From contig JAGABO010000125.1 of the NCBI GenBank assembly GCA_017614655.1, positions 1 to 7,721 on the forward strand: DNA of 7,721 nt, in the 5' to 3' direction. Under the pieces are notes generated by a model. That model searched no databases, was not told the DNA's origin, and worked only from the letters and a program-made list of their open reading frames with translations. Positions within the stretch are counted from its first letter, which is position 1. Each line of letters opens with the position of its first letter. The translations under genes and the position numbers were made by a program. This DNA comes from Treponema sp. GTDB taxonomy: Bacteria > Spirochaetota > Spirochaetia > Treponematales > Treponemataceae. Shown one piece after another: positions 1-6,896 of the stretch.

Positions 1-876
1 CAGTTCGACAGGGAAATATTCAGTCAGCTCATTCAATGTGAAGTTGTGCGCCATCATAACAGGGCTAATCCGAGCCAGCTCATAGACGAAAAGACAAATA
101 TTCCGGACAAGCAGCTTCGTACTCAGCTTGCAATCAGGGATAACGTAATTCAACAGGCAAGACAGACAATTCTCGAACCTATCTGGAACGGAATCATGTC
201 AAACAAGGATTACACACCCGAAGAAAAAAATATTTATCTTCTTATGACCGAAAAATTTCTGAACAGGCTCAGTTTAATGAACTGGTACATAATTACCAAG
301 TTCTACAAGTCAGACGGATTCAGCCAGATTCTTCAGACGTTAAGACAGTCACTTGCGAATTATATGGAAAAGTCCAAGGTTGCAGAGTACATTTCCGTTA
401 TGGTAATGGAACTTGCCCTCAACTGTGAAAATACAAACATCAGGAAGGAAGCCAAGCTTCTTTACCGCGGCGTAGAAAACGGCGATACTCTTATTTACGA
501 TCCTGATATCAGGGCAAAGATTGTAAAGGAAATGGAACGTAAGCATGAAGTTGTGTTTGTTTCGTGGAAAATCGGTGGAGGTGCTACTTCCATCGGTAAG
601 CAGGGACGCCTTCAGATAACGCTTTACAACAAGGACGAAGAATTCCGCGAAGTTAAAGAAAACATCGAAAACAACATGTCTGCGGATCTTAATAAAAAAT
701 CACTCATAGACTTCTACCGCCAGATGCCGGAAGGAGAAGAGGGAACAGATCTCGGCCTGTATTATCTTTCTTATCTTGATGATGCCTGCCGTAAAATGAA
801 CGTAAAGTTCGAGTCACTTGTAAATCAGATAGCTTCAAGCGATCTTACTGTTATTAACCTCATTTTTAATTTCTAG
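1..876 (+). CDS. 5'-truncated conserved hypothetical protein with a divergent GHKL-type ATPase-like C-terminal half
   Basis: The frame is open from base 1 to the TAG at 874-876 (291 visible residues), so the gene begins outside the window. The GTG at 46 has no Shine-Dalgarno and is probably internal. Residues 1-150 are mostly predicted helix. Around visible residues 137-141 is E-L-A-L-N (followed by C-E-N-T-N), which fits the ExxxN core of a GHKL N box. A strand-like stretch (VVFVSWKI), a glycine-rich turn and a second strand (RLQITLYN) follow. GTDLGLYYL at 248-256 resembles the G2 box of anti-sigma or histidine-kinase ATPases. The DxGxG (G1) box is not intact; N-K-D sits near the expected place, so ATP binding may be weak or lost. 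No transmembrane segment is visible. A regulatory role (partner switching or signalling) is inference only; the missing N-terminus could carry further domains. It is followed after 2 bases by the lipoprotein gene, so both are probably co-transcribed. Confidence 0.72.
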   Translation, partial: QFDREIFSQLIQCEVVRHHNRANPSQLIDEKTNIPDKQLRTQLAIRDNVIQQARQTILEPIWNGIMSNKDYTPEEKNIYLLMTEKFLNRLSLMNWYIITKFYKSDGFSQILQTLRQSLANYMEKSKVAEYISVMVMELALNCENTNIRKEAKLLYRGVENGDTLIYDPDIRAKIVKEMERKHEVVFVSWKIGGGATSIGKQGRLQITLYNKDEEFREVKENIENNMSADLNKKSLIDFYRQMPEGEEGTDLGLYYLSYLDDACRKMNVKFESLVNQIASSDLTVINLIFNF

Positions 877-878
877 CC

Positions 879-1577
879 ATGAGAAAATTTTTTTTGCTTT
901 CTGCTGTTCTGCTGTTTTTTTCGTGTGCAGATAATGATGCAAATGTTACAAATGTAACGGCATTTACCGTATTTGATTTTAAAACAGAGGATTCAAAACC
1001 CGAAGTCCGTCTTTCTGTTTTTGCAGAAGCTCTGAGTCCTGTTGAGCGGGGCCAGTCAATTACAATCATAAATAATGATACCGGACTTTCATGGAAGTCA
1101 AAAAATCTTAGAAAAGTTTCGGAATCTTCAAAGAAAAAGTGGACGGGCTTTGATTCATTTGTTGTTCCTTCAAACATGGTGCTTCCTCAGGGAGCTTATA
1201 CATTCTATTACGAAGATTATGCAGAAAATACTTTTGAATCTTCATTCAGGGTTTCCTATAATTCTGCATTTCTGGATTATAAGGCGTCGGATTTTCCGGA
1301 AAAGCTTTCCGTTATAAAAACCGAAAAGTACGTCCTTTATAATGCAAATGGTGAAACTGTTTACTACGGCGACAAAAAAAAGAACTGGAGTTCGCTGGAG
1401 ACTGCTTCTGCAGAATATACAAGTGCCGTAACCGGAAGAATCTGCTGGTATCTTCCTTCCGGTGGTTCGATTATCATGCTTCCTCCCGTTGAATTTAAAA
1501 GAACTGTTTCGCAGTCAAAAGCAACCGCTTCTCCGGTTGATGAAGACTACGAAGATGATGATGAATTTGATGATTAA
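879..1577 (+). CDS. Putative lipoprotein of unknown function with acidic C-terminal tail
   Basis: 232 residues. The N-terminus is a lipoprotein signal peptide: R2-K3, a hydrophobic run of F/L/V/A (residues 4-14), then L-F-F-S-C with the candidate lipidated cysteine at C16. This lipobox is relaxed, with Phe at -3 and -2 and Ser at -1, as often accepted in spirochaetes. The mature part is rich in beta-prone segments (for example the stretches around SITIINN and YTFYYEDY) and may form one or two Ig-like sandwiches, but I recognise no family. The last 12 residues (DEDYEDDDEFDD) hold ten Asp/Glu. The ATG lies 2 bases after the stop of the upstream gene and no Shine-Dalgarno is visible, so translation may depend on coupling. 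The start is chosen because it yields the complete signal peptide. The gene carries T8 (888-895), T7 (915-921) and A8 (1374-1381) homopolymers. Predicted location is membrane-anchored on the periplasmic side or at the outer membrane; function unknown. Confidence 0.85.
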   Translation: MRKFFLLSAVLLFFSCADNDANVTNVTAFTVFDFKTEDSKPEVRLSVFAEALSPVERGQSITIINNDTGLSWKSKNLRKVSESSKKKWTGFDSFVVPSNMVLPQGAYTFYYEDYAENTFESSFRVSYNSAFLDYKASDFPEKLSVIKTEKYVLYNANGETVYYGDKKKNWSSLETASAEYTSAVTGRICWYLPSGGSIIMLPPVEFKRTVSQSKATASPVDEDYEDDDEFDD

Positions 1578-1595
1578 AACTGTAATCCCTAAAAA

Positions 1596-1600
1596 GAGGA
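1596..1600 (+). promoter_or_regulatory. Shine-Dalgarno of trmB (decides a TTG start)
   Basis: GAGGA six bases ahead of the TTG at 1607. No comparable site precedes the downstream ATG at 1628, so this site supports the TTG start and the first seven residues before Met8. Confidence 0.75.
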
Positions 1601-1606
1601 CTTATT

Positions 1607-2368
1607 TTGAATAAAGAAAATACAACTATGGAAAAATCTGTTGGAAACTCAGAGCCGGGCGGTATAAAAAAAGTAACGGAAGCTTTCAGGCGTACTGTAA
1701 AAACTTATGTTCTGCGTGCCGGCCGTATGAGCGAAAACGAAAAGCGTAGTTATGAAGAACTCAAGCATGTCTGGTGTCTTCCGTTTGAACATAAAACGCT
1801 TAACTTTACGGAGATTTTTTCCAATACAAATCCGGTCACCTTTGAAATAGGTTTTGGTATGGGACATGCCACTTCAAAGATTGCGCTTGCAAATCCCGAT
1901 ATGAACTACATCGGTTCAGAAGTTCACATTCCCGGTGTCGGCCGGCTTTTAAGTGACATAAAGAAAAATAACATTAAGAATCTTTACATCATTGAACATG
2001 ATGCTCTTGAAATTCTTGAGACAATGATACCGGACTCTTCGATCGAAGCTTTCCATGTGTTCTTTCCCGACCCGTGGCCTAAAAAGAAGCATCACAAAAG
2101 GCGCTTAATGAGGAGGCCTCATACAGATCTTCTTGCACAGAAACTTGCTCCCGGCGGTTACATTTATTTTGCAACAGACTGGGAAGAATATGCAGAAGAA
2201 GCTCTTTCTGAACTTTCCCTTACGGAAGGCCTTAAAAATAAGTATGACGGTTATGCGCCTCATCAGGAGTGGAGACCGCGTACAAAGTTTGAACAGAAAG
2301 GTCTCGATGCCGAAAGAACTATCCGTGAGATTATTTTTGTAAAGGATGATGAGTCCCAGACTGTATAA
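1607..2368 (+). CDS. trmB: tRNA (guanine-N7-)-methyltransferase TrmB
   Basis: 253-residue SAM-dependent enzyme that makes m7G, typically at position 46 of the variable loop of cytosolic tRNAs. Family hallmarks are all visible: the R-x-V-K-T-Y-V-L-R-A-G-R lead-in (about 29-40), the SAM-binding motif FEIGFGMG (79-86), SEVHIPGVG (104-112) with the conserved Glu at 105, the signature FPDPWPKKKHHKRRL (153-167) with the key Asp at 155, TDWEEYA (190-196), and the C-terminal TKFE (226-229). Length is close to the usual 210-250, with a somewhat extended N-terminus of about 28 residues. The start is the TTG at 1607: GAGGA at 1596-1600 sits 6 bases upstream. The in-frame ATG at 1628 lies 27 bases from that site and has only an A-rich lead. 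The gene is third in the rightward series, 29 bases after the lipoprotein, and converges on the peptidase gene. I see no missing residue or frameshift. Confidence 0.97.
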   Translation: MNKENTTMEKSVGNSEPGGIKKVTEAFRRTVKTYVLRAGRMSENEKRSYEELKHVWCLPFEHKTLNFTEIFSNTNPVTFEIGFGMGHATSKIALANPDMNYIGSEVHIPGVGRLLSDIKKNNIKNLYIIEHDALEILETMIPDSSIEAFHVFFPDPWPKKKHHKRRLMRRPHTDLLAQKLAPGGYIYFATDWEEYAEEALSELSLTEGLKNKYDGYAPHQEWRPRTKFEQKGLDAERTIREIIFVKDDESQTV

Positions 2369-2401
2369 AAAAATTGCCCGGCAGAAAGATAAATCTGCCG
2401 G
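2365..2401 (-). terminator. Rho-independent terminator of the leftward (peptidase) operon, in the convergent gap
   Basis: CCGGCAGA (2378-2385) and TCTGCCGG (2394-2401) form a perfect 8-bp stem with an 8-base loop. Read leftward, the hairpin is followed after four bases (GCAA) by seven U residues, the complement of A2367-2373. It lies about 20 bases after the peptidase stop codon. Read rightward, no U-tract follows the stem closely (nearest T run about 2419-2423), so efficient termination of trmB transcripts here is less certain. The U-tract overlaps the trmB stop codon (2366-2368), so leftward transcripts would end antisense to the very end of trmB. Confidence 0.85.
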
Positions 2402-2421
2402 ACATTCAGGTTCCTTAGTTT

Positions 2422-3402
2422 TTAAAAATCAGCAAAAGCAAAGTCGCCGGTAAAGAAGTCCGGACTAACTGCACTCATGTTAAGCCTCATTTCCCAGTGA
2501 AGGTGAGGACCTGTTGCAAGCCCCGTGCTTCCGCTTTTTCCTATTTCTGCTCCGGCTTTTACCATGTCACCTTCTTTTACGTTCATGGAACTTAAGTGGT
2601 AGTAAAGGCTGTAAAGTCCCGGAAGATGTTCTATTACAATGCTCCAGCCTGTAGAAATTCTGAATTCTGCAAGAACGACTTTTCCGTCTGCACAGCTGGT
2701 TACTGTGCTTCCTTCGGGAATACCGTAGTCAATTCCGTAGTGAAGGCTTGTTGATGATTTTCCGTTCGAGTAGGCGTAGACCCTTCTGTCTGCAAAGAAT
2801 GAAGTTCTTCTTGTTGCCGTAGTCGGAGCTGTAAATGCTTTTGTCTGGTAAACGGAAGATGGTGTTACCGTGTTTAGAATCGAGTTCAGTTTTTCTATCT
2901 GTGTCATTCTTTCCGGGCTTGTATCTGTTTTTATTCCCGTATTCTGTGCGTTAAGTTCTATTGTTTCGCTTACGAATTCTTTATTCTGAATGTTGAACGG
3001 AAGGTTAAACTCGTAACTCTGCTTTCCGTAAAGATCATATACAACTTTAAGACTGTAACCGTCTTTTTCTGTCCACCAGGAAGAAAGCGGAATACCTGTA
3101 AGAAGGACAAGTTTACCTTTTGAACATTCATCCGGCAGTGTATAGAATTCACTTTTGGAAAGAAGCTTTCCGTCAAGGTAGAGTTCAAGATGACCGGTTG
3201 TTTTTGCAAACTCTTCTCTGGAAGCTGCGCTTTTTTTTGCCTGAAGAAACTTCATCTTTACAAAAACTGCATCTCCTGGAAATGCTGTGTCGTTGTAAGC
3301 AAGAGAAATTTCGTAGTCGTTGTTGTAAAATGCTGCTTCTCTTGATGCAAGCGGAAGTGAAAAAATCAGTGTAAAAAGAAGAATGAGAGTTTTAGTTTTC
3401 AT
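2422..3402 (-). CDS. Exported M23-family (LytM-type) metallopeptidase
   Basis: 326 residues. The N-terminus is a secretion signal: K2/K4, a hydrophobic core LILLFTLIFSLPLA, and a probable cleavage near residues 19-21. No lipobox cysteine is present, so the product is probably periplasmic. Residues about 22-150 are a beta-rich domain of unknown type, followed by a Thr/Ser-rich linker and the catalytic domain at about 219-315. The peptidase signature is complete: H221-x3-D225 and H302 as zinc ligands, and H269 (in YYHL) and H300 (of H-L-H) as the catalytic histidines by analogy with LytM. The GPHLHWE block is typical. The expected activity is cleavage of peptidoglycan cross-links, although the exact bond cannot be read from sequence. 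The ATG overlaps the end of recJ by 11 bases and is preceded by AAGGAA (3411-3416) at 8 bases, indicating translational coupling as last gene of the operon. It resembles DD-endopeptidases in its intact active site, so it is unlikely to be an EnvC/NlpD-type inactive activator. Confidence 0.93.
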   Translation of the reverse strand: MKTKTLILLFTLIFSLPLASREAAFYNNDYEISLAYNDTAFPGDAVFVKMKFLQAKKSAASREEFAKTTGHLELYLDGKLLSKSEFYTLPDECSKGKLVLLTGIPLSSWWTEKDGYSLKVVYDLYGKQSYEFNLPFNIQNKEFVSETIELNAQNTGIKTDTSPERMTQIEKLNSILNTVTPSSVYQTKAFTAPTTATRRTSFFADRRVYAYSNGKSSTSLHYGIDYGIPEGSTVTSCADGKVVLAEFRISTGWSIVIEHLPGLYSLYYHLSSMNVKEGDMVKAGAEIGKSGSTGLATGPHLHWEMRLNMSAVSPDFFTGDFAFADF

Positions 3403-5527
3403 CGTTGTGCTTCCTTAAATCTATAAGTATAAGTTGAGGAGTTTCCACTCTGTTAAAAGTGTTTCTTTCCATGCGGAAAAGTATATCAATCCTGTCTCCC
3501 TGAGAAAAGTCCCTGCCCAGTCTTGCTCCTTCATTCCAGAAAAGACACGGCCATTTTGAGCCTCCGGCATTTACAAGAACCTTAAGGTGCTGATTCTGCT
3601 TTCCAATTACAGACGCTTCCTCTGCAACAAGATTTTCGGCAGAGAAGGTAAGGGCAGGGTTTTCTTCTCCGTAGGGTTCAAGAGAGTCTGTTATTTTTAA
3701 GATTTCCGGCGTAAGATAAGCCGGCGGCAGGGATGCATCTATTTCGAAGTTTCCGGTGTCTGAGGGTTCAAGTTCAATTGTATCAGAAAGCTCAGAAACT
3801 TTTTCCTTAAAGAGAGAAAGTTTTTCTTTTTTGAGGCTGAATCCTGCGGCAGCGCTGTGGCCTCCGTGGTTTTCAAAAATATCTCCGAAAGAGTTCAGAA
3901 AGGAAGTAAGGTTAAGTCCTCTTGTACTTCTCATGGAGCCTATTGCAAGGTCCCCTGTTTCCGTTACTACCATTGACGGAATATCGTAAGAGCCAGTTAT
4001 TCGTCCTGCAAGAAGTCCGCAGACACCGCGGTTAATGCGCGTGTCAAAAATTGCACAGAGTTTTCCGCCGTGTTCATCTATGGATTTCTGTACGTCAGGG
4101 TAAGCGCATTCCCATGCTTCAAGTGTAAGTTCCTTTCGTTTTGTGTTAAGTTCCATTATTTTTGAAGCAACTGCATTTCTTTCATCTGCACTTTTGGAAA
4201 GAAAAAGTTCTGCGGCAAGTTCCGGTTGTCCAAGTCGTCCTGCTGCATTCAGGTTAGAGACTACGTTCCAGCTTAAGTCTGTTGAGCCGATTTTTTTCCC
4301 GGTAAGAGAAAGCCTTGACATGAGTTCAAGAAGACCTTCCCTTATGTTTCCCTTATTGATGCTTTCAAGGCCTTTCTTTACAAACAGGCGGTTTTCGTTT
4401 CTCATCGGCATAATGTCGGCAAGGGCTGCAAGAGATACAAGCTGAAGGTCTCTTTCTTCCAGTTCCTTAAGTTTCGGATTCATCCGTCTTAAGGATTCCT
4501 GAACGTAGGTTACGTATATGTTGTAAAAACCTCCGATTTCTGTAGCCGGATGATTTCCATAGCGGGCAATCGTTGACATATCTTTAATTTTAAGAAGAGA
4601 ATATGAACCCATGGAAGGATATATCTTTGAAACTTCTTCCCTTATGTCAATAAAGCTAAATTCTGCACCGCTTCCGAATATTTCGTTCATAAGACGGAGG
4701 GTTGTAGTTTTATCCCATACGAGTATGGCCTGTCCCTTAAGATACGCTGGCAGTCTTGTCTGGGAAACAAGTATTGTTCCCGGCACAATGGTTTCGTCCA
4801 GACGGCTTACAGGAACAAGGTTTCTTATTTTTATACATTCTATCGTGTATGCACCGTTTACCGGCCTTACGTTTAAGAGGGCAGCTTCTGTTTTGTACCA
4901 GGGACTCTGTGAAAAACGCAGGGCGCTTACAAGCTTATAGGCAACGGCACATCCGCTTATATCCTTAAAAGGATAACCTGAGTTTTCTATTTTCGGATCC
5001 AGTATGATGCAGTTTTCCGGAAGTTCTTCCGGCGGATTATGGTGATCCGTTACAATTACGTCCATTCCTTTTGAAACCGCATATTCAATTTCGGTAAAGT
5101 TCGAAATTCCGCAGTCAACGGTTATAATGAGGGAGCCGTATTCTTTTTCGAAATCATCAACAGCCTGAATCGAAAGCCCGTAGGCATCATCTCCCTTTGG
5201 AAGCCTGTAGCGTACATCAATTCCCATAGAGACAAGACATTCGTAGAGAACAGTTGTGGCTGTAACTCCGTCTACGTCCCTGTCCCCGAAAATCAGAACT
5301 TTTTCGTTTTCTTCCTTTGCTTCAAGAATCCTGTCAACGGCATCCTCCATTGCGTTAAAGGAAAACGGAGAATGCTGGAAGCGCAGGTCATCTTCAAGGA
5401 AGTAGAGAAGTTCCTTTCCTTCCGTAATTCCCCTTCTGAGAAGTATGCTCGCCGTAAGGGCATCCATTCTGTATTTCGAGGTAAGGGCCTCGACTTCACT
5501 TTTTGAAATAGTTTTTTTATTCCACAC
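3392..5527 (-). CDS. recJ: Single-stranded-DNA-specific 5'-3' exonuclease RecJ, with an extra inserted domain
   Basis: 711 residues against roughly 560-580 for a common RecJ. It degrades ssDNA 5'-3' in RecFOR recombination and other repair in the cytoplasm. The DHH core shows motif I G-D-R-D-V-D-G (81-87; the second position is usually aromatic, here Arg83), D138-C-G, the name-giving D161-H-H, then L-V-S-L-A-A-L-A-D (363-371) and N-A-A-G-R (427-431). DHHA1 carries G-G-H-S-A-A-A-G-F (555-563), and the C-terminal OB-type RecJ domain (about 590-705) has the usual E-P-Y-G-E-E-N-P and H-L-K blocks. Between residues about 205 and 355 lies a long insertion, described separately. The start is GTG at 5525-5527, 2 bases after the deoA stop, with AAGGAA (5539-5544) 11 bases upstream. 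The Trp2 and the following A-S-I-L-L-R-R-G-I segment match the family N-terminus, so the next Met (21) is a poorer start. The last codons overlap the peptidase gene. Confidence 0.97.
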   Translation of the reverse strand: MWNKKTISKSEVEALTSKYRMDALTASILLRRGITEGKELLYFLEDDLRFQHSPFSFNAMEDAVDRILEAKEENEKVLIFGDRDVDGVTATTVLYECLVSMGIDVRYRLPKGDDAYGLSIQAVDDFEKEYGSLIITVDCGISNFTEIEYAVSKGMDVIVTDHHNPPEELPENCIILDPKIENSGYPFKDISGCAVAYKLVSALRFSQSPWYKTEAALLNVRPVNGAYTIECIKIRNLVPVSRLDETIVPGTILVSQTRLPAYLKGQAILVWDKTTTLRLMNEIFGSGAEFSFIDIREEVSKIYPSMGSYSLLKIKDMSTIARYGNHPATEIGGFYNIYVTYVQESLRRMNPKLKELEERDLQLVSLAALADIMPMRNENRLFVKKGLESINKGNIREGLLELMSRLSLTGKKIGSTDLSWNVVSNLNAAGRLGQPELAAELFLSKSADERNAVASKIMELNTKRKELTLEAWECAYPDVQKSIDEHGGKLCAIFDTRINRGVCGLLAGRITGSYDIPSMVVTETGDLAIGSMRSTRGLNLTSFLNSFGDIFENHGGHSAAAGFSLKKEKLSLFKEKVSELSDTIELEPSDTGNFEIDASLPPAYLTPEILKITDSLEPYGEENPALTFSAENLVAEEASVIGKQNQHLKVLVNAGGSKWPCLFWNEGARLGRDFSQGDRIDILFRMERNTFNRVETPQLILIDLRKHNDEN
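4493..4903 (-). other. RecJ insertion resembling a catalytically dead DEDDh (DnaQ/RNase T-like) exonuclease domain
   Basis: This codes for RecJ residues about 209-345, absent from standard RecJ proteins, where only about 35 residues separate the two flanking conserved blocks. Its order of blocks resembles a DnaQ-type fold: a strand then T-I-E-C-I-K-I-R-N (like the IEIgaVki strand), R-L-D-E-T-I-V-P-G (like the 'f..lv.Pg' turn), A-Y-L-K-G-Q-A-I-L-V-W-D (like 'fl.g..lVaHN'), F-I-D-I-R-E-E (like 'iDtl.la'), Y-S-L-L-K-I-K, and N-H-P-A-T-E-I-G-G ending in a helix (like 'HrAl.DA'). By my hand alignment the four catalytic acids are replaced by N219, R221, L277 and I331, while H326 remains. The resemblance is by eye only; it would imply a binding or structural rather than nuclease role. 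Confidence 0.5.
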
Positions 5528-5529
5528 TT

Positions 5530-6861
5530 TTACTTGATTTCCTTAAGAATCAGTTTTGCTTTTTCTTTTTTTTCTGAACTGTAGGAAACTGCTTCTTCCA
5601 TAGACGCACAGCCGTTTTCGAGGGATGAATCATCACGCGCATATACGTCCATGATTTTCTCTCCCTTCTTTACGGCATCACCTTCGCGTTTTGCAAAGAT
5701 GATGCCCGAGTCAGCATCAACTTTGTCGGTTGTTTTATTGCGGCCGACTCCCAGATTTATGCAGGCAATTCCTGTCTTATATGCATCAATGCTTAGAAAG
5801 CCGTCTTCCCTTGCAAAAATTTCCCTGTGAAAAGGTGATCTCCTCTTTCCCTGTTCGCGCAGAAGTTTATCCGGGTCTCCTCCCTGATCCTTTATGTTTT
5901 CAAGGAATTTTTCGAGAGCCTTTCCGCTTTCTACGGCTTTTTTACACAGATCAAGACCTTCTTCTATGGAAGCGGCCTTCTTTCCGAAATATGCCATGCG
6001 GGCTCCAAGTGCATAAGTGAGCTCCATTATGTCTTCCGGGCCTTTTCCCTGAAGGCATTCAAGGGTTTCTTCTACTTCGAGGTAGTTTCCGGTTTTAAAT
6101 CCAAGCGGGTTTTCCATTGCCGTAAGAAGGGCACAAGACTGTTTTCCCATTGACTGGGCTGTTTTTACGAGGGACGTTGCAAGTGCTTCTGCATCAGAAG
6201 GACTTTTCATGAAGGCACCTTTTCCGTATTTAACGTCAAATACAAGGGCATCGCTTCCTTCTGCAACTTTTTTAGAAAGAATAGAGGCCGTAATAAGCGG
6301 AATACTTTCGACTGTACCCGTAACATCGCGTAAGGCGTACATCTTTCTGTCTGCAGGAACTATTTTTTCTGTCTGTCCTATCATTGCATAGCCGGTTTTT
6401 GCAATAAGACGGGCAAATTCTTTATCGTCAAGGTTTACCCTGTATCCGTTTACGGCTTCGAGCTTGTCTAGGGTTCCTCCCGTGTGTCCCAGTCCGCGGC
6501 CGCTCATCATGGGAATCTGTACCCCTATGGATGCAGCTATTGGTGCCAGAGGAAGACTTATTTTGTCACCTACGCCGCCTGTTGAATGCTTGTCTACAAA
6601 GGGTCCGTAAAGTCCTTCGTTTTCCCGTCCGTGCAGATTTATTACGTCTCCGGAATGGAGCATGCATTCTGTAAGGAAGCCTGTTTCTTCAAAGGTCATG
6701 CCGTTAAAGTAAACTGCCATAAGAAATGCTGCAATCTGGTAGTCTGGAATTGAACCGTCTACATAGCCGTCTACAAGGAACTTGATTTCTTCCCGTGTAA
6801 GTGCTTCTCCTTTTTTTGAACCGGTACCTCTTTTTTTAATGATAATATCAGCTGCCCTCAT
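5530..6861 (-). CDS. deoA: Thymidine phosphorylase (pyrimidine nucleoside phosphorylase family)
   Basis: 443 residues, about the length of E. coli DeoA (440). It phosphorolyses thymidine (or deoxyuridine) to base plus 2-deoxyribose-1-phosphate in nucleoside salvage or catabolism. Visible: the N-terminal helical domain (about 1-65), the phosphate-binding D-K-H-S-T-G-G (90-96), the family signature SGRGLGHTGGTLDKLE (120-135), and L-R-D-V-T-G-T-V-E-S-I-P-L-I (177-190) leading to S193 and K197. H92, R178, S193 and K197 line up with E. coli H85, R171, S186 and K190 at a constant offset of seven. M118 stands where, as I recall, thymidine phosphorylases have Met and broader Pyr-nucleoside phosphorylases have Lys, favouring deoA over pdp. 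The C-terminal domain (about 345-443) has the usual G-x-G-R-N-K block. The ATG has AAGGAGG (6869-6875) seven bases ahead. recJ follows 2 bases after the stop. Confidence 0.95.
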   Translation of the reverse strand: MRAADIIIKKRGTGSKKGEALTREEIKFLVDGYVDGSIPDYQIAAFLMAVYFNGMTFEETGFLTECMLHSGDVINLHGRENEGLYGPFVDKHSTGGVGDKISLPLAPIAASIGVQIPMMSGRGLGHTGGTLDKLEAVNGYRVNLDDKEFARLIAKTGYAMIGQTEKIVPADRKMYALRDVTGTVESIPLITASILSKKVAEGSDALVFDVKYGKGAFMKSPSDAEALATSLVKTAQSMGKQSCALLTAMENPLGFKTGNYLEVEETLECLQGKGPEDIMELTYALGARMAYFGKKAASIEEGLDLCKKAVESGKALEKFLENIKDQGGDPDKLLREQGKRRSPFHREIFAREDGFLSIDAYKTGIACINLGVGRNKTTDKVDADSGIIFAKREGDAVKKGEKIMDVYARDDSSLENGCASMEEAVSYSSEKKEKAKLILKEIK

Positions 6862-6868
6862 CTGGTTT

Positions 6869-6875
6869 CCTCCTT
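6869..6875 (-). promoter_or_regulatory. Strong Shine-Dalgarno of deoA
   Basis: AAGGAGG on the - strand, seven bases ahead of the ATG at 6859-6861. It is the best ribosome binding site in the window and fixes the deoA start. Confidence 0.85.
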
Positions 6876-6896
6876 ACTGAATGAAAGTGAGTTTCC

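Noticed and set aside
46..48. GTG as true start of the first gene
   Set aside because: The frame stays open to base 1 and no ribosome binding site precedes the GTG, so the gene is treated as truncated by the window edge.
866..1177. Open frame antisense to the lipoprotein gene (103 codons)
   Set aside because: No recognisable protein pattern and no ribosome binding site; the + strand frame has a signal peptide and tight spacing to its neighbour.
1628..1630. ATG start for trmB
   Set aside because: The GAGGA site is 27 bases away from it but six bases from the TTG at 1607.
4143..4445. Open frames on the + strand opposite recJ (also near 4611-4940 and 3756-3989)
   Set aside because: They lie fully inside recJ, which has all its conserved motifs. 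Their low-complexity Ser/Arg/Leu composition is typical of antisense translation.
6864..6896. Repeated GTTTCC (6865-6870 and 6891-6896) as an operator pair ahead of deoA
   Set aside because: Only six bases match; one copy overlaps the Shine-Dalgarno region and there is no dyad symmetry, so chance explains it.
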